Positions 30,216 to 39,779 of a DNA stretch of 64,000 nucleotides are shown piece by piece. This stretch comes from Streptomyces violaceusniger. GTDB taxonomy: Bacteria > Actinomycetota > Actinomycetes > Streptomycetales > Streptomycetaceae. The stretch is from positions 2,604,001-2,668,000 of the forward strand of contig BJHW01000001.1 in the NCBI GenBank assembly GCA_005405945.1, given 5' to 3'. The notes beneath the pieces are model-generated. The model was not told the DNA's origin. It was given only the letters and a program-made list of their open reading frames with translations, and searched no databases. Every line of letters begins with the position of its first letter. Positions within the stretch are counted from its first letter, which is position 1. A program made the position numbers and the translations under genes.

Positions 30216-31228
30216 CGCATCCCCGGGTCGGAGACCTTGATGTCACCGGCGACGATCTGCTTCTGGATGCCGTCGAGCTTGTTTCGAGTGGCCCCGTCGG
30301 TCAACGCCTGATCGTATACCATCTTCCAACCTCCGTCGCGCAGGCCAAAATTGAACGCGGCACCCTTATGGAGACCTCCCTTCTGGTATCGCTGGGCGAT
30401 CGAGATCATGACGCTGTCGACCCCCATGATGAGGCTGCCCGGTACCTTTCCCGGAGCCAGCTTGCTCTTGTCCGATACGACGCCGATGGGAGACACCGAC
30501 GCCCCCGACTTGGCCGCGTTGAAACCGCCGGCGCCCGACAACCCGGCATAGGAGAAGATCGCGTAGGCACCCTGATCGGCGAGCGTCAGCGCGTTCTCCT
30601 TCCCCTTGGCGGGATCGGTGAACGAACCGACGAACTTCGACTTCACGGCCATGGTGGGGGCCAGCTTCTTCACCCCTTGCACGAACCCCGCACGGCAGCG
30701 CTGAACCACCGGGGCATCGACCCCGCCGATGAACCCGGCGGCGGGCGGCTCCTTCCCCTTCTCCTTGGCCACCCCGGCGAGCGCCCCTGCCATGAAGCAG
30801 CCCTCCGCGGTCCTGAACTGCGCTGACACCACATCGCCGCCTCCGACGACACCATCCACGAAGACAAAGGTGGTCTTGGGATTGGCCTTGGCCACCTTCC
30901 GCACCGCGTCGATCGCCTCGAAGCCGAGGACGAACACGAGCTTGTTCGCGCTCGCCGCGTCCTGGAGGAGCGGTTCGAAGTTCTGAGCCTGGAGGCGACC
31001 CTCGTAGGTGGTGACCTTCGCTCCCAGCTTCTTCCGCAAGGGGCGTTCGGCGGCGGCTGCCTGGTCGAAAAAGTCACCGTCGCCGAACGCGTTGTCGACG
31101 AAGATCCCGATCGGCAGTTTCGAACCGGCGGCCGAGGACGTGGCGGGCGCCTTGCCGCCACATGCGCTCAAAGTGAGGACCGTTACGGTGGCGAGGGCGA
31201 GAACGGGGGTGCGAACGCGACTGCGCAT
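30212..31228 (-). CDS. BMP-family nucleoside-binding lipoprotein, 338 aa
   Basis: ATG 31228 (with AAGGAAAC upstream) gives a signal peptide ending in the lipobox LTLSACGG, so it is a membrane-anchored binding protein. GIFVDNAFGDGDFFDQAA, LVFVLGFEAIDAV, GFIGGVDAPVVQRCRAGFVQ and the IFSYAG region match the BmpA/PnrA type that binds purine or other nucleosides. Longer in-frame starts are rejected because the lipobox would be too far inside. It is the first transport gene of the operon. Confidence 0.9.
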   Translation of the reverse strand: MRSRVRTPVLALATVTVLTLSACGGKAPATSSAAGSKLPIGIFVDNAFGDGDFFDQAAAAERPLRKKLGAKVTTYEGRLQAQNFEPLLQDAASANKLVFVLGFEAIDAVRKVAKANPKTTFVFVDGVVGGGDVVSAQFRTAEGCFMAGALAGVAKEKGKEPPAAGFIGGVDAPVVQRCRAGFVQGVKKLAPTMAVKSKFVGSFTDPAKGKENALTLADQGAYAIFSYAGLSGAGGFNAAKSGASVSPIGVVSDKSKLAPGKVPGSLIMGVDSVMISIAQRYQKGGLHKGAAFNFGLRDGGWKMVYDQALTDGATRNKLDGIQKQIVAGDIKVSDPGMR

Positions 31229-31260
31229 GTCATCGGTTTCCTTACCTGCAGGAGCTGACG

Positions 31261-31875
31261 TCAGAAGGTTGGCGGGGTGACGATCCACAGGGCCTCGACG
31301 GGTTGCGGCCCAGGATTGCGATACCAGTGCGGAGTCATGCACTGGTAAGAGATCGAATCACCGGCTTCGAGTACATGGCAGGTACCGTCCAGCCAGACCT
31401 CGTGCCGACCGGACAGCACGACCCCGAACCCCTCTCCCGGATGGGAAAAGGGCGTCGCTGACGTGTCATAACCCGGCGGAGCCGTCACCCAGACCGCCTC
31501 AAGGGCGCCTTGGAGTGATGGCGTGAGAATCTCCAGTCGGGCATCGCCTTCGATGCCGTCACGAGCATCCAACGCTCGCCGGTCGGCCTTGCGCACCACC
31601 GGTGAATGCTGCTCGGGAATGTCGAAGAGTCGCCTGACCGAGATGTCCAGTGCGTGGGCGAGTTGCGTGAGCGTGTTGAAGGACGGATTCCCGATTCCAC
31701 GCTCGATCTCGCTGACCACACCAATGCTCACCCCGGATCCTGAACTCAGGGCCTGCAGGGAGAGTCCGCGCTGCTTGCGCAACTGGCGGATCTTCGCTCC
31801 GACCTTGAGCAGCAGATCCTCGTCAGAAGCATTGCCGGTCTTGTCACCGGCGCTCCATGCGGCACTCGCGACCAT
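31261..31875 (-). CDS. XRE-family regulator with cupin domain, 204 aa
   Basis: An N-terminal HTH (about 25-80: LRKQRGLSLQALSSGSGVSI, IERGIGNPSFNTLTQLAHAL) is joined to a C-terminal cupin (FSHPGEGFGVVLSGRHEVWL, LEAGDSISYQCMTPHWYRN). Regulators of this form sense small molecules through the cupin. It lies 32 bases upstream of the BMP gene on the same strand and probably controls the operon and itself. An operator-like palindrome lies just upstream of its ATG. Confidence 0.9.
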   Translation of the reverse strand: MVASAAWSAGDKTGNASDEDLLLKVGAKIRQLRKQRGLSLQALSSGSGVSIGVVSEIERGIGNPSFNTLTQLAHALDISVRRLFDIPEQHSPVVRKADRRALDARDGIEGDARLEILTPSLQGALEAVWVTAPPGYDTSATPFSHPGEGFGVVLSGRHEVWLDGTCHVLEAGDSISYQCMTPHWYRNPGPQPVEALWIVTPPTF

Positions 31876-31890
31876 CCTCGCCCCTCGCGG

Positions 31891-31915
31891 TTTTTCGCTC
31901 TACCGAAAAATTTCG
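31891..31915. promoter_or_regulatory. Operator-like palindrome before the nucleoside operon
   Basis: TTTTTCG (31891-31897) faces CGAAAAA (31904-31910) across six bases, and CGAAAAATTTCG (31904-31915) forms a second overlapping palindrome. It is 15-40 bases upstream of the XRE-cupin ATG, in an AT-rich pocket, as expected for an autoregulatory site. Confidence 0.65.
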
Positions 31916-32115
31916 ATGGCTCAAAACTACGGATCCCGATGGCCTGTGCCTTGCTCCGGTGTTTCGTTCTCGTAAGAGCTCCACGCCGCTTGTTTCGGTC
32001 AGCGCATCGTGGGACCGCGGGTCCGGAGGCGGCCGCACGCCAGGGTCTGATCACCGCCGCTCACCGTCGAAAACACGGCCTGTACATCTACCGTCGCTCC
32101 CGCGTTGGACAGAGG

Positions 32116-32389
32116 ATGAACTCAATCATGGAAGGGTGGATACAGACCTGTCGCCGCGAGCTCCTGGACCGGACGTTGATCTGGAACCAGCGACACCTTC
32201 TGCACGCCCTGCGCGAGTTCGAGCAGTTCTACAACGGACACCGACCACACCAGGGCATCGCCAACGCCAGACCGCTGCAGCCCTTGCCCCCCACCGATCG
32301 ACGCCCCGGACACGTTAGCCCGCCTCGCCATACGTCGACGCGATCGCCTGGGCGGCATCCTCCACGAGTACCGGAATGCGGCTTGACCT
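32116..32389 (+). pseudogene. Integrase-type IS transposase (type A), C-terminal fragment
   Basis: MNSIMEGWIQTCRRELLDRT is followed by [20 protein letters not shown] and, after one missing C in the cccccc near 32290, by PDTLARLAIRRRDRLGGILH. It matches the fragment at 24385-24638, including the same right end. The catalytic part is missing upstream: between 31916 and 32115 no further transposase coding was recognised. Confidence 0.85.
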
Positions 32390-32416
32390 GCACGGATGAG
32401 GTTTCCGGCAAGGGCA
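32390..32416 (+). repeat. IS terminal repeat, type A (right end)
   Basis: This is identical over 27 bases to 24642-24668. It cuts into the IS110-type transposase on the minus strand, so a type A element inserted in an older IS110 copy. Confidence 0.8.
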
Positions 32417-33030
32417 CAGGCACGACCACGGTCTGCTCGTCCAGCGCGGTGAAGATGTCCTCGACCAGCCGCTCGGCCATCCGCGGTGCCTTGGGCTGCA
32501 GGAGGCTGACCAGTCGCCAGCGTTCAGCCTTGCGGATCTGGGCCGGGGAACCGAACTGGTCGAGCAGCATGAGCACGGCTGGGTGCTGCACTCGCGGACC
32601 CAGTACCCGTTCCAGCGACGGGTGGATCTGCGTCAGCAGGCCGCGCAGCCTGTTGCCGATCCGGGTCGCTTTGCCGGCCAGGTCGTCGTCGAAACCTGCG
32701 ACCATCGCCAGTTCGGCGACAGTTTCGTCTTCGAGCTCGATGGACCGCAGGGTGTGCGGCATGGAGCGGGCGGCGTCGGCGATGATGAACGCGTCACGGG
32801 CGTCGGTCTTGGCCTCGCCGGGCTAGAGGTCGGCGATCCGCCGCATCGTCAGGCCCGGCAGATAGGCGACCTCGCAGTCCATGTCCCGGGCCACGGCCAG
32901 CGGCAGGGCGCCGATCGAGACGGGCTGGTCGACGAGTACGAGCACGGTGCCGTGCTTGGTCTTCAGCTTGGCGAAGACCTCGCGCAGCTTGGGTTCGCTG
33001 TTGGGCAGCCGCTTGTCGAAGACTTTCTTC
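32417..33030 (-). pseudogene. IS110-family transposase, both ends missing, internal stop
   Basis: KLREVFAKLKTKHGTVLVLV and RDMDCEVAYLPGLTMRRIAD run to an in-frame TAG at about 32824, followed by GEAKTDARDAFIIADAARS and the helical linker IELEDETVAELAMVAGFDDD. The DEDD-type catalytic Asp residues of the N-terminal domain are in part visible. The C-terminal domain is cut by the type A IS end at 32416. The N-terminus is lost at the junction with another IS110 copy. Confidence 0.85.
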
Positions 33031-33032
33031 CG

Positions 33033-33935
33033 CCAGATGCTCAAGTGGTGCGAGCAGTGGCCCGAACGCCGTTTCGCGGTCGAAGGCGCCGGCGGCCTGG
33101 GACGCACCCTTGCCCAGCAGCTGGCCGCTGCGGGCGAGGACGTCGTCGACGTGCCCTCCACCCTGTCGGCCCGAGCCAGGCTCCTGGCCGCTGGCGGAGA
33201 CCGCAAGACCGACCCTGCTGATGCCCTCCACGTCGCCCAGGTCGCGCTCTTCCGCACCGATCTGCGCAAGGTCACTGCGGAAGACCAGTCCACCATCCTC
33301 CGCCTCCTGACCGAGTGGCACGATGACCTGACTAGCGAGCGCGTCCGCATCGTCAACCGCCTGCACGCGCTCCTGCGCGACCCGCTGCCCGGCGGCGCCC
33401 CGAACCGCCTCTCCCCAGACAAGGCCGCCGCGCTGATGAAGGGCATCCGACCGGTCACCGCGACGGACAACCGCCGCCGCGACATCGCCCGCGACCTGCT
33501 GGCCGACCTGCGTCGCATAGACCGCCAGATCAGGGACAACGAGACCCAGATGCGAGACGCCCTCGCAGCCTCCCGCACCACCCTGACGGCGCTGCCGGGT
33601 CTGGGCATCGTGCTGGCGGCCATGGTCCTCGGCCACATCGGCGACATCAGCCGCTTCCCGACCGAGCACCACTTCGCCAGCTACACCGGCAGCGCACCCC
33701 TGGACGCCTCCAGTGGCAACAACAGCCGACACCGTCTCAACACCGGCGGCAACCGGGCCTTGAACTCCGTCCTGGACATCATTGCCGTCTGCCAGATCCG
33801 CGGCGGCGGACGCGGCCAGGACTACTACCGGCGCAAGGTCGCCGAGGGCAAGACACCCGCCGAAGCCCGCCGAGCCCTCAAACGACGCCTCTCCAATGTG
33901 GTCTACCGGACCATGAAACGAGATCAACGAGACTC
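33033..33935 (+). pseudogene. IS110-family transposase, 5'-truncated
   Basis: RRFAVEGAGGLGRTLAQQLA and DVPSTLSARARLLAAGGDRK lead to TDPADALHVAQVALFR (catalytic region) and the C-terminal domain TALPGLGIVLAAMVLGHIGD and FASYTGSAPLDASSGNN with HRLNTGGNRALNSVL. The first 60 residues or so, with the first catalytic Asp, are absent. It lies head-to-head with the minus-strand copy. The two are different IS110 members. Confidence 0.88.
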
Positions 33936-33957
33936 GACGGGCAGAGGGCGGCGCCGC

Positions 33958-34800
33958 TCAGACCATGCGTCGCAGCGCGGTCTCCACGGCATCGACCAGC
34001 GGATCGCCTTCGGTCCGCGGGTGCCTGGCCAGGCCGAGTTCGATGTCCGGCAGGCTGGGCAGGGCGTCCGCGTCGTGGCACGCCATGGCCGGTTCGAGAT
34101 TCCCGGGCAGCACCGCCGTAACGCCGAGCCCGGCCCGCACCGCGGCGAGCACACCGACGAGACTGTTGCTCTCGAACGCCACCCGCCAGCGGCGGTCGGC
34201 ACCTTCCAGCCCTTCCAGCACCGACGCACGCCATGCGCACGGGCCCGAGAACAGCACCACGGGTAGCGGATCGGCAGCCAAGTCCACACCCTGGCCGACC
34301 GCCCAGACCAGCGGTCGGCGCACCGTCCAGCGCGGCCGGCCGGGAACGTCCGCCGCCTCGTCGAGCACGAGTTGGACGCGTCCCGCGTCGTACGCCTCGC
34401 GTCTCGCGTCGCCGGAGAGGCTGAGCACCTCGAGCGTCGCGCCTGGATGCAGCCGGGCAAGGTCGGCGAGGGCCTGCGGAAGCTGGGACGCGGCGAGGTC
34501 TTCGAGCAACCCGACGCCGCAGTGGCCGGTCAGTGCGCGGCCGGCTTCGGTGAGTGCCTGCGCGGAGAGCGAGAGGATGCGCTCCGCGTATGGCAGGAGT
34601 TCGTCACCCGCGCGGGTCGGCGAGACGCCGGTCGTGGACCGGAGGAGCAGGGGGCTGCCGACGGTGTTCTCAAGCTTGCGCAACTGCTGGCTGAGCGCGG
34701 GCTGGCTCTGCCCCAGCGCGCTTGCGGCGCGGCTGATGCTGCCCGCGCGCACAGCGGTGACGAACGACCGCAGCAGTACGATCTCTAGATCCCTGGCCAT
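33958..34800 (-). CDS. LysR-family regulator, 280 aa
   Basis: The winged HTH is at residues 5-65 (LRSFVTAVRAGSISRAASAL, SQPALSQQLRKLENTVGSPL), followed by a substrate-binding domain to residue 280. It diverges from the MFS gene across a short AT-rich gap. LysR proteins typically control the divergent neighbour and themselves, so the MFS gene is the likely target. The IS110 fragment ends 23 bases from its stop. Confidence 0.92.
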   Translation of the reverse strand: MARDLEIVLLRSFVTAVRAGSISRAASALGQSQPALSQQLRKLENTVGSPLLLRSTTGVSPTRAGDELLPYAERILSLSAQALTEAGRALTGHCGVGLLEDLAASQLPQALADLARLHPGATLEVLSLSGDARREAYDAGRVQLVLDEAADVPGRPRWTVRRPLVWAVGQGVDLAADPLPVVLFSGPCAWRASVLEGLEGADRRWRVAFESNSLVGVLAAVRAGLGVTAVLPGNLEPAMACHDADALPSLPDIELGLARHPRTEGDPLVDAVETALRRMV

Positions 34801-34828
34801 AAGAATCCATTATATCTGCTCCAATCAT

Positions 34829-36088
34829 ATGGCCACTTCCTATTGCCAGATGATGGGAGCTAGCGTCACGCGGGTGACTCGATACCGACAGGTGCTCGCC
34901 GTGCCCGGGATGGCATCGCTGCTGGGCGTCTCGCTGCTCGCCCGCACCGCGATCACGGCCTCCGGGATGGCGCTGACGATGTACGTCGTTCTGGGCTTGG
35001 ACATGAGCTACGCGGCAGCGGGAGGAGCCGCGGCGGCCATGACCACCGGTCTGGCGCTGGGCGGTCCGCTGCTGGGCCGCATGATCGACCGGCGGGGCGC
35101 GCGTATCGTGCTGCTGATCACCGTCGTGGTCCAGGTCGCGTGTTGGCTGAGCGTCGCGGTACTGCCGTACACGACCCTGCTGGCCGCCGCCTTCGTAGCA
35201 GGTCTGCTGATGGTGCCGGTCCCGACGGTGACCAGACAGGCGATCGCCGCGATGACGAAGGCGGGACAGCGCCGGGCCGCCTTCGCGCTGGAAGCGGTAC
35301 AGGGCGAGCTGTCCTACATGGTGGGCCCGCCGATCGTGATCCTCTGCGCGGCACAACTGCCCTCCGGCATGGTGGCCTGGGGCGTCGGCGCTGCGATCGT
35401 GGTGGGCGGAGCGGGGATCGCCCTGCTCAACCCCCCGCTGCGGGCCGCGGACGAAGCCCCGCCCGGCCCAGCCGACCGCCCCCGTCGCCAGGAGTGGCTG
35501 GGCCCGAGAATGATCGCGGTGCTGGTCATGGCGTTCGGCGCCACGATCGTGCTCAACGGTACCGACCTGGCCATCGTGGCCACTCTCAAGGAAGCCGGCC
35601 AGGCCTCCTGGGCAGCCGTCGTAGTGGCCGTGTACGGCGCGGCCTCCATCGTCGGCGGGCTTCTGTACGGCGCGCTCCCGCGACCGCTGCCCACCTGGCT
35701 GCTGCTCGGCCTGCTCGGGCTGGTAACCATTCCCGCCGGACTGGCCCACGACTGGCGCTGGTTGTGTGTGGCAGGCTGCGGCGCGGGGCTGCTTGCCGCA
35801 CCGACTCTTTCCGCGTTGTCCGACGCCGTGAGCCGGCTCGCACCCGCGAGCGTGCGCGGTGAGGCGACAGGCTTGCAGTCCTCGGCGCTGGGCGCGGGCT
35901 TCGCCCTCGGCGTCCCGATCGTCGGCGGGGCGATCGACACCTCCGGACCGGCAGGCGGCTTCGCGGCGGCCGGCCTGGCCGGCCTCGCCGCCGCGCTGAT
36001 GGGATGGCTGCTGTCCCGGCGCTCACCCACCCGAACGCGGTCAGTGTGCAGCGATCCCGGCCTCATCGCGACCTCGGACACGCGATGA
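34829..36088 (+). CDS. MFS transporter, up to 419 aa
   Basis: The protein has about twelve hydrophobic segments; the MFS loop between helices two and three is LLGRMIDRRGARIVLL, and helix four-five has PVPTVTRQAIAAM. The ATG at 34829 is given, but a GTG at 34874 (VTRYRQVLAVPGMASLLG) is the more natural start, with 404 residues. AT-rich DNA between it and the divergent LysR gene may hold T-N11-A sites. Export of a small molecule is likely; the substrate is unknown. Confidence 0.88.
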   Translation: MATSYCQMMGASVTRVTRYRQVLAVPGMASLLGVSLLARTAITASGMALTMYVVLGLDMSYAAAGGAAAAMTTGLALGGPLLGRMIDRRGARIVLLITVVVQVACWLSVAVLPYTTLLAAAFVAGLLMVPVPTVTRQAIAAMTKAGQRRAAFALEAVQGELSYMVGPPIVILCAAQLPSGMVAWGVGAAIVVGGAGIALLNPPLRAADEAPPGPADRPRRQEWLGPRMIAVLVMAFGATIVLNGTDLAIVATLKEAGQASWAAVVVAVYGAASIVGGLLYGALPRPLPTWLLLGLLGLVTIPAGLAHDWRWLCVAGCGAGLLAAPTLSALSDAVSRLAPASVRGEATGLQSSALGAGFALGVPIVGGAIDTSGPAGGFAAAGLAGLAAALMGWLLSRRSPTRTRSVCSDPGLIATSDTR

Positions 36089-36173
36089 TCTGCCTGCCGC
36101 CCAGTGGCTGAGCCTTCTCAGGCCATGCTCGGCATTGCACGCCTCCACAACATGGCCATCACGGGATAGACCT

Positions 36174-36366
36174 CTAGGGTCCTTCTGACGGATCTCCGTG
36201 GAGGAAGGAGCGCCCGCCGCGCAGCGGCCGAAGACCGCAGCCGGGGCGTGCTCTCGGCGTGCCGCGCGGAGGCCCTCGCAGCGGAGCTACTCGGGCTTTC
36301 GCGCGGTGCGGCGAGAGGGCGTGCCGGGCGTCGCGACGCCGCGGAGATCCGTCAGAAGGACCCTAG
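36174..36366. mobile_element. 193-bp MITE-like element with 25-bp perfect terminal repeats
   Basis: CTAGGGTCCTTCTGACGGAT with CTCCG at 36174-36198 is the exact reverse complement of 36342-36366. The 143-base interior codes for nothing recognisable. Both arms begin or end in CTAG, which may be the duplicated target. The size and perfect arms suit a non-autonomous element moved by an IS5-like transposase (inference). Confidence 0.75.
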
Positions 36367-36864
36367 GCGAGGAAATCGGCTGAGGAGAGCTCCATGGTAC
36401 AGAGGTTCGAGAATGCCAGCCTGGTGCTGGGGCCGGTCCACGGCCGGTCGGCGGCTGTGCCGGACACCATCACCAAGACCACGTCACGGTTATCAGCGGA
36501 TCCCGAACAACCACAGGTCAGACACCCTGCTATCACTAACCCCAACGCCCCAGAAGCACCCCCTGGTCTCAGAAAACCCCTAACATCCCAGATCACACAC
36601 ACCGCTAACCACACCAACTCAGAACCCGGCAATCACAGCCGACCTCGTGGTGCGGGCGGAAGTCGGGCGGCGTGGCGGGTGTCACTCGCAGAACACCTGC
36701 ACCTTTCCGTCAGGTCGTCGACGTCGACGGTGACTTCGACGAGCTCCTCGAGATGCTACGGCTGCCGACGCCTGACAAGTCCCCAATTTCGGTGCGGAGG
36801 ATGGGCTACCGGGGGCGGGCAGACCTTGTCGTACCGCTATCTGGGCACGGCCGCGCCGCCGCGC
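36367..36864. other. Intergenic region, no gene recognised
   Basis: From about 36490 to 36650 the plus strand is rich in A and C and poor in G, unlike the rest of the window. From 36672 a frame of 99 codons (VVDVDGDFDELLEML) has no clear start and no family I recognise. It may be debris from the adjacent mobile element. Confidence 0.5.
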
Positions 36865-38007
36865 CTACCCACCGCCCTTGCCGCGCCGCCTCACCGGCTG
36901 AGGTTCGGATGAGATGTGTGCGTGAACCGAACGGTGATGGACAGGCCCCTCCGGGGGTGCAGTGGTGGTGAGGGTGGCGTGGTGGGCTTGGGTGACGGCG
37001 TTGACGATGGCGAGGCCGAGACCGTAGCCCTCGCGGTGGCCGTTACGATCGGGCGCCAGTTTCTGGAAGGGGTGAAAGAGTCGCTGGATCTGGTTGTCGG
37101 GGATCACCGGCCCGCTGTTGGTGACCGTAAGGGTCACCTGGGTGCCGGAGTTCTGGGTGGTGATCTCTACGTGCCCATGTGGGTGGTTGTGGCGGATGGC
37201 ATTGTCGACGAGGTTGGCGATGAGGCTTTCGATCAACCTTGGATCCCCGGCCGTCACGGCGGGCGTTAGGTGTTCGGCCAGGTCGATGCTTCTGTCTGTT
37301 GCTTGGTCGCGCCGGGAGGCGAGCACCCCTTCGACGACTTGGGCGAGGTCAAGGGTGTCCCAACGAGAGATTCCGCGCTCGCTGGTGGCGAGGACGAGGA
37401 GTGCCTTGACGAGCCGCTCTTGGTATTCGCCGAGGACAAGGGCCTCCTGGCAGGCCGAGCGCAGGGTGTCGGTGTCGGCGTCGGGGTCGGCGAGGGCGAC
37501 TTCGAGGAGGGTACGCAGGCCGGCGAGGGGGGTGCGTAGCTCGTGGGAGGCGTTGGCGACGAAGTGGCGTTGGGCGTCGAAGGAGGCTTGAAGGCGGGCG
37601 AACAGGTCGTCGAGGGTGTGGCCGAGTTCGGTCAGCTCGTCCGTGGGCTCGCCGAGGTCAAGGCGCCGGTGGAGGTTGCCGGCGGAGATGCCTTTGGCGG
37701 TGGCGGTGATGGCGCGCAGTGGGTACAGGAACCGGCCGGCGACGAACCAGCCGAGTGCCAGGGCGAGGGGAATCAGAATGACCAGGGCGACGGCGGATCC
37801 CGTGAGCAGGTGAGGCAGGCTGATCCCACGCCCGGTTCCGGTGGTCACGCTCGACGAGGGGTGGCCTTGGGGCTTGGCCGCATCGACGCTGGCGAGTGGG
37901 ACAATGACGAGTACGAGCACAAAGGCCCCGGCAGCGTAGATGCCCGCCGCGTAGGCGAGCGCGAGCCGTGTCCGCAAGGACCTTCTGGCGAGCTGCTGGG
38001 AGGTCAT
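36865..38007 (-). CDS. Sensor histidine kinase, 380 aa
   Basis: Two membrane segments (about 13-40 and 68-92) enclose a short outer loop; then come HAMP, the phospho-acceptor NASHELRTPLAGL, the N box NLVDNAIRHNHPHG and the G box GYGLGLAIVN. The small sensor loop is typical of kinases that sense the membrane or partner transporters. The start at 38007 overlaps the response regulator stop (ATGA). It would phosphorylate the regulator at 38004-38666. Confidence 0.93.
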   Translation of the reverse strand: MTSQQLARRSLRTRLALAYAAGIYAAGAFVLVLVIVPLASVDAAKPQGHPSSSVTTGTGRGISLPHLLTGSAVALVILIPLALALGWFVAGRFLYPLRAITATAKGISAGNLHRRLDLGEPTDELTELGHTLDDLFARLQASFDAQRHFVANASHELRTPLAGLRTLLEVALADPDADTDTLRSACQEALVLGEYQERLVKALLVLATSERGISRWDTLDLAQVVEGVLASRRDQATDRSIDLAEHLTPAVTAGDPRLIESLIANLVDNAIRHNHPHGHVEITTQNSGTQVTLTVTNSGPVIPDNQIQRLFHPFQKLAPDRNGHREGYGLGLAIVNAVTQAHHATLTTTAPPEGPVHHRSVHAHISSEPQPVRRRGKGGG

Positions 38008-38666
38008 GACGATCCGATGCGGTAGCCGCCTTCGCGGATGGTCTCGATCACGGGCGGATCGCCGAGCTTGGCCCGCAACCGGTGCATGGTGTGCTTGACG
38101 GCGCTGCTGAAGGGGTCGGCGGCTGCGTCCCAGACGCGTTCGAGCAGCTCCTCAGCGGAGATGACCAGGCCGGGTGCGGCGAGCAGGCATTCGAGCAGAG
38201 CGAACTCCTTGGGGCTCAGCTCAAGGCGCCGGCCGGCCCGGAACGCAACGCGGCGCGCCGGATCGAGGGCGATGTCCCCGCATGCCAGGGTGGGCGGTAG
38301 CGGTGGGGAGGCGCGGCGGGCCAGGGCACGGACGCGGGCGACCAGTTCGGCGAACGCGAACGGCTTGGGCAGGTAGTCGTCGGCACCGAGGCTGAGCCCG
38401 TCGACGCGGTCCTCGATCGTGTCGGACGCGGTGAGCATCAGTACGCGGGGCTCGCAGCGGCCGTGGGCGAGTTGACGGCAGATCTCGTCCCCGTGGACGC
38501 CGGGCAGGTCGCGGTCGAGGATCACCACGTCGTAGCGGGTGACGGCAAGATGTTCGAGGGCGGCAGTTCCGTCCAGGACGACGTCGACGGCCATGCCCTC
38601 ATGGCGCAGCCCGTTTCCGATGGAGCGGGCGAGGACCTCGAAGTCCTCGACGACGAGGACCCTCAC
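38004..38666 (-). CDS. OmpR-family response regulator, 220 aa
   Basis: The receiver domain has VLVVEDFE and the phospho-acceptor in DVVILDRDLPGVHGDE, with Lys in DDYLPKPFAFAEL. The C-terminal winged helix includes LELSPKEFALLECLLAAPGL and the recognition segment SSAVKHTMHRLRAKLGDPPV. It diverges from an ABC exporter 178 bases away, which is its likely target, as in many actinobacterial peptide-stress modules. Confidence 0.95.
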   Translation of the reverse strand: MRVLVVEDFEVLARSIGNGLRHEGMAVDVVLDGTAALEHLAVTRYDVVILDRDLPGVHGDEICRQLAHGRCEPRVLMLTASDTIEDRVDGLSLGADDYLPKPFAFAELVARVRALARRASPPLPPTLACGDIALDPARRVAFRAGRRLELSPKEFALLECLLAAPGLVISAEELLERVWDAAADPFSSAVKHTMHRLRAKLGDPPVIETIREGGYRIGSS

Positions 38667-38844
38667 CGCCCCTCACCGCCGGTCGTCGTGCGGGCGGGGC
38701 GGCCGAACCGGCCCCCGGGTCGAGGTGGCATGCGTCAACGATGCCAGATCCCAGGTCTCAGCCGGGTCGCAGCGGCTGCGACCCGGCTGGAACCGGGTGC
38801 CGCGTACAACCGTCGCCATGAGTTCGAAACGTGAGCCCGCTGCG

Positions 38845-39779
38845 ATGAGCGCCCGGGGATTGTCGTCGACGGACTGCGCAAGCGATATGGGGCGACCCTG
38901 GCCCTCGACGGCATGTCCTTTACCGTCCGTCCCGGTGTGGTGACCGGTCTGGTGGGGCCGAACGGGGCCGGGAAGTCCACCACGATGCGGGTGATCCTCG
39001 GCCTGGACGCGGTCGATGAGGGCACCGCACTCATCGAGGGCAAGCCGTACCACAGCCTCCGCCACCCGCTGAACCATGTCGGTTCACTGCTGGACGCCGC
39101 GGCGCTGCACCCCGGCCGCAGCGGGCGAAACCACCTGTTGTGGCTGGCGCACGCGCAGGGCCTGGCCGCTCGGCGGGTGGACCAGGTGATCGAGCAGGTC
39201 GGCCTGACTCCGGCGGCCCGGCACAAGGCCGGCGGCTACTCGCTCGGCATGCGGCAACGGCTCGGGATCGCCGCGGCCCTGCTGGGCGACCCGCCGATCA
39301 TCATGCTTGATGAGCCGTTCAACGGCATGGATCCTGACGGCATCATCTGGATGCGCGGATTCCTGCGTTCGCTGGCCGCTCAGGGCCGCGCCGTGCTGGT
39401 CTCCAGCCACCTGATGAGCGAGGTGCAGGACACGGCCGGCCATCTCGTCGTGGTCGGGCGCGGCAGGGCCATCGCCGACGCCGACATGGCCGACCTGATC
39501 GCGGCCGCCTCTCGGAACCGGGTGGCCCTGCGGACCACGGCCGGAACGCACGCGATGAGGGTGCTCGCGCTTGCCGGTGCGACTGTGGCGGCCACGGGCC
39601 GCGACACCGTTGTCGTCTCCGGCCTGCCTGCGGAACGGATCGTGACGCTCCTCAGCCGGAGCGCGGTGCCGTTCTCCGAGGTATCAGCACACCGCGCCAC
39701 CCTTGAGGACGTCTACCTGGAGCTCACTGGTGGGGCGGTTGAGTTCCGCGCCGCGACGCCCACGGATGTCTCTCAGTGA
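38845..39779 (+). CDS. ABC exporter ATPase, one frameshift near start
   Basis: Walker A is GPNGAGKSTTMRVI, signature YSLGMRQRLGIAAALL, Walker B IIMLDEPFNGMDPDG, and H-loop LVSSHLMSEVQ. The frame open from 38913 lacks the first strand; adding one G to gggg at 38855-38858 gives MSARGIVVDGLRKRYGATLA and a start at ATG 38845 (about 311 aa). It belongs to the BcrA/drug-type subfamily. ATGA joins it to the permease gene. Confidence 0.9.

Noticed and set aside
33965..34828. N-terminal extension of the MFS gene (open to 33965)
   Set aside because: It is antisense to the LysR gene and of low complexity; the transporter starts at 34829 or 34874.
34670..35749. Minus-strand frame of 359 codons opposite the MFS gene
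   Set aside because: It is rich in Gly, Arg and His with no hydrophobic or domain pattern; the MFS helices on the other strand explain the region.
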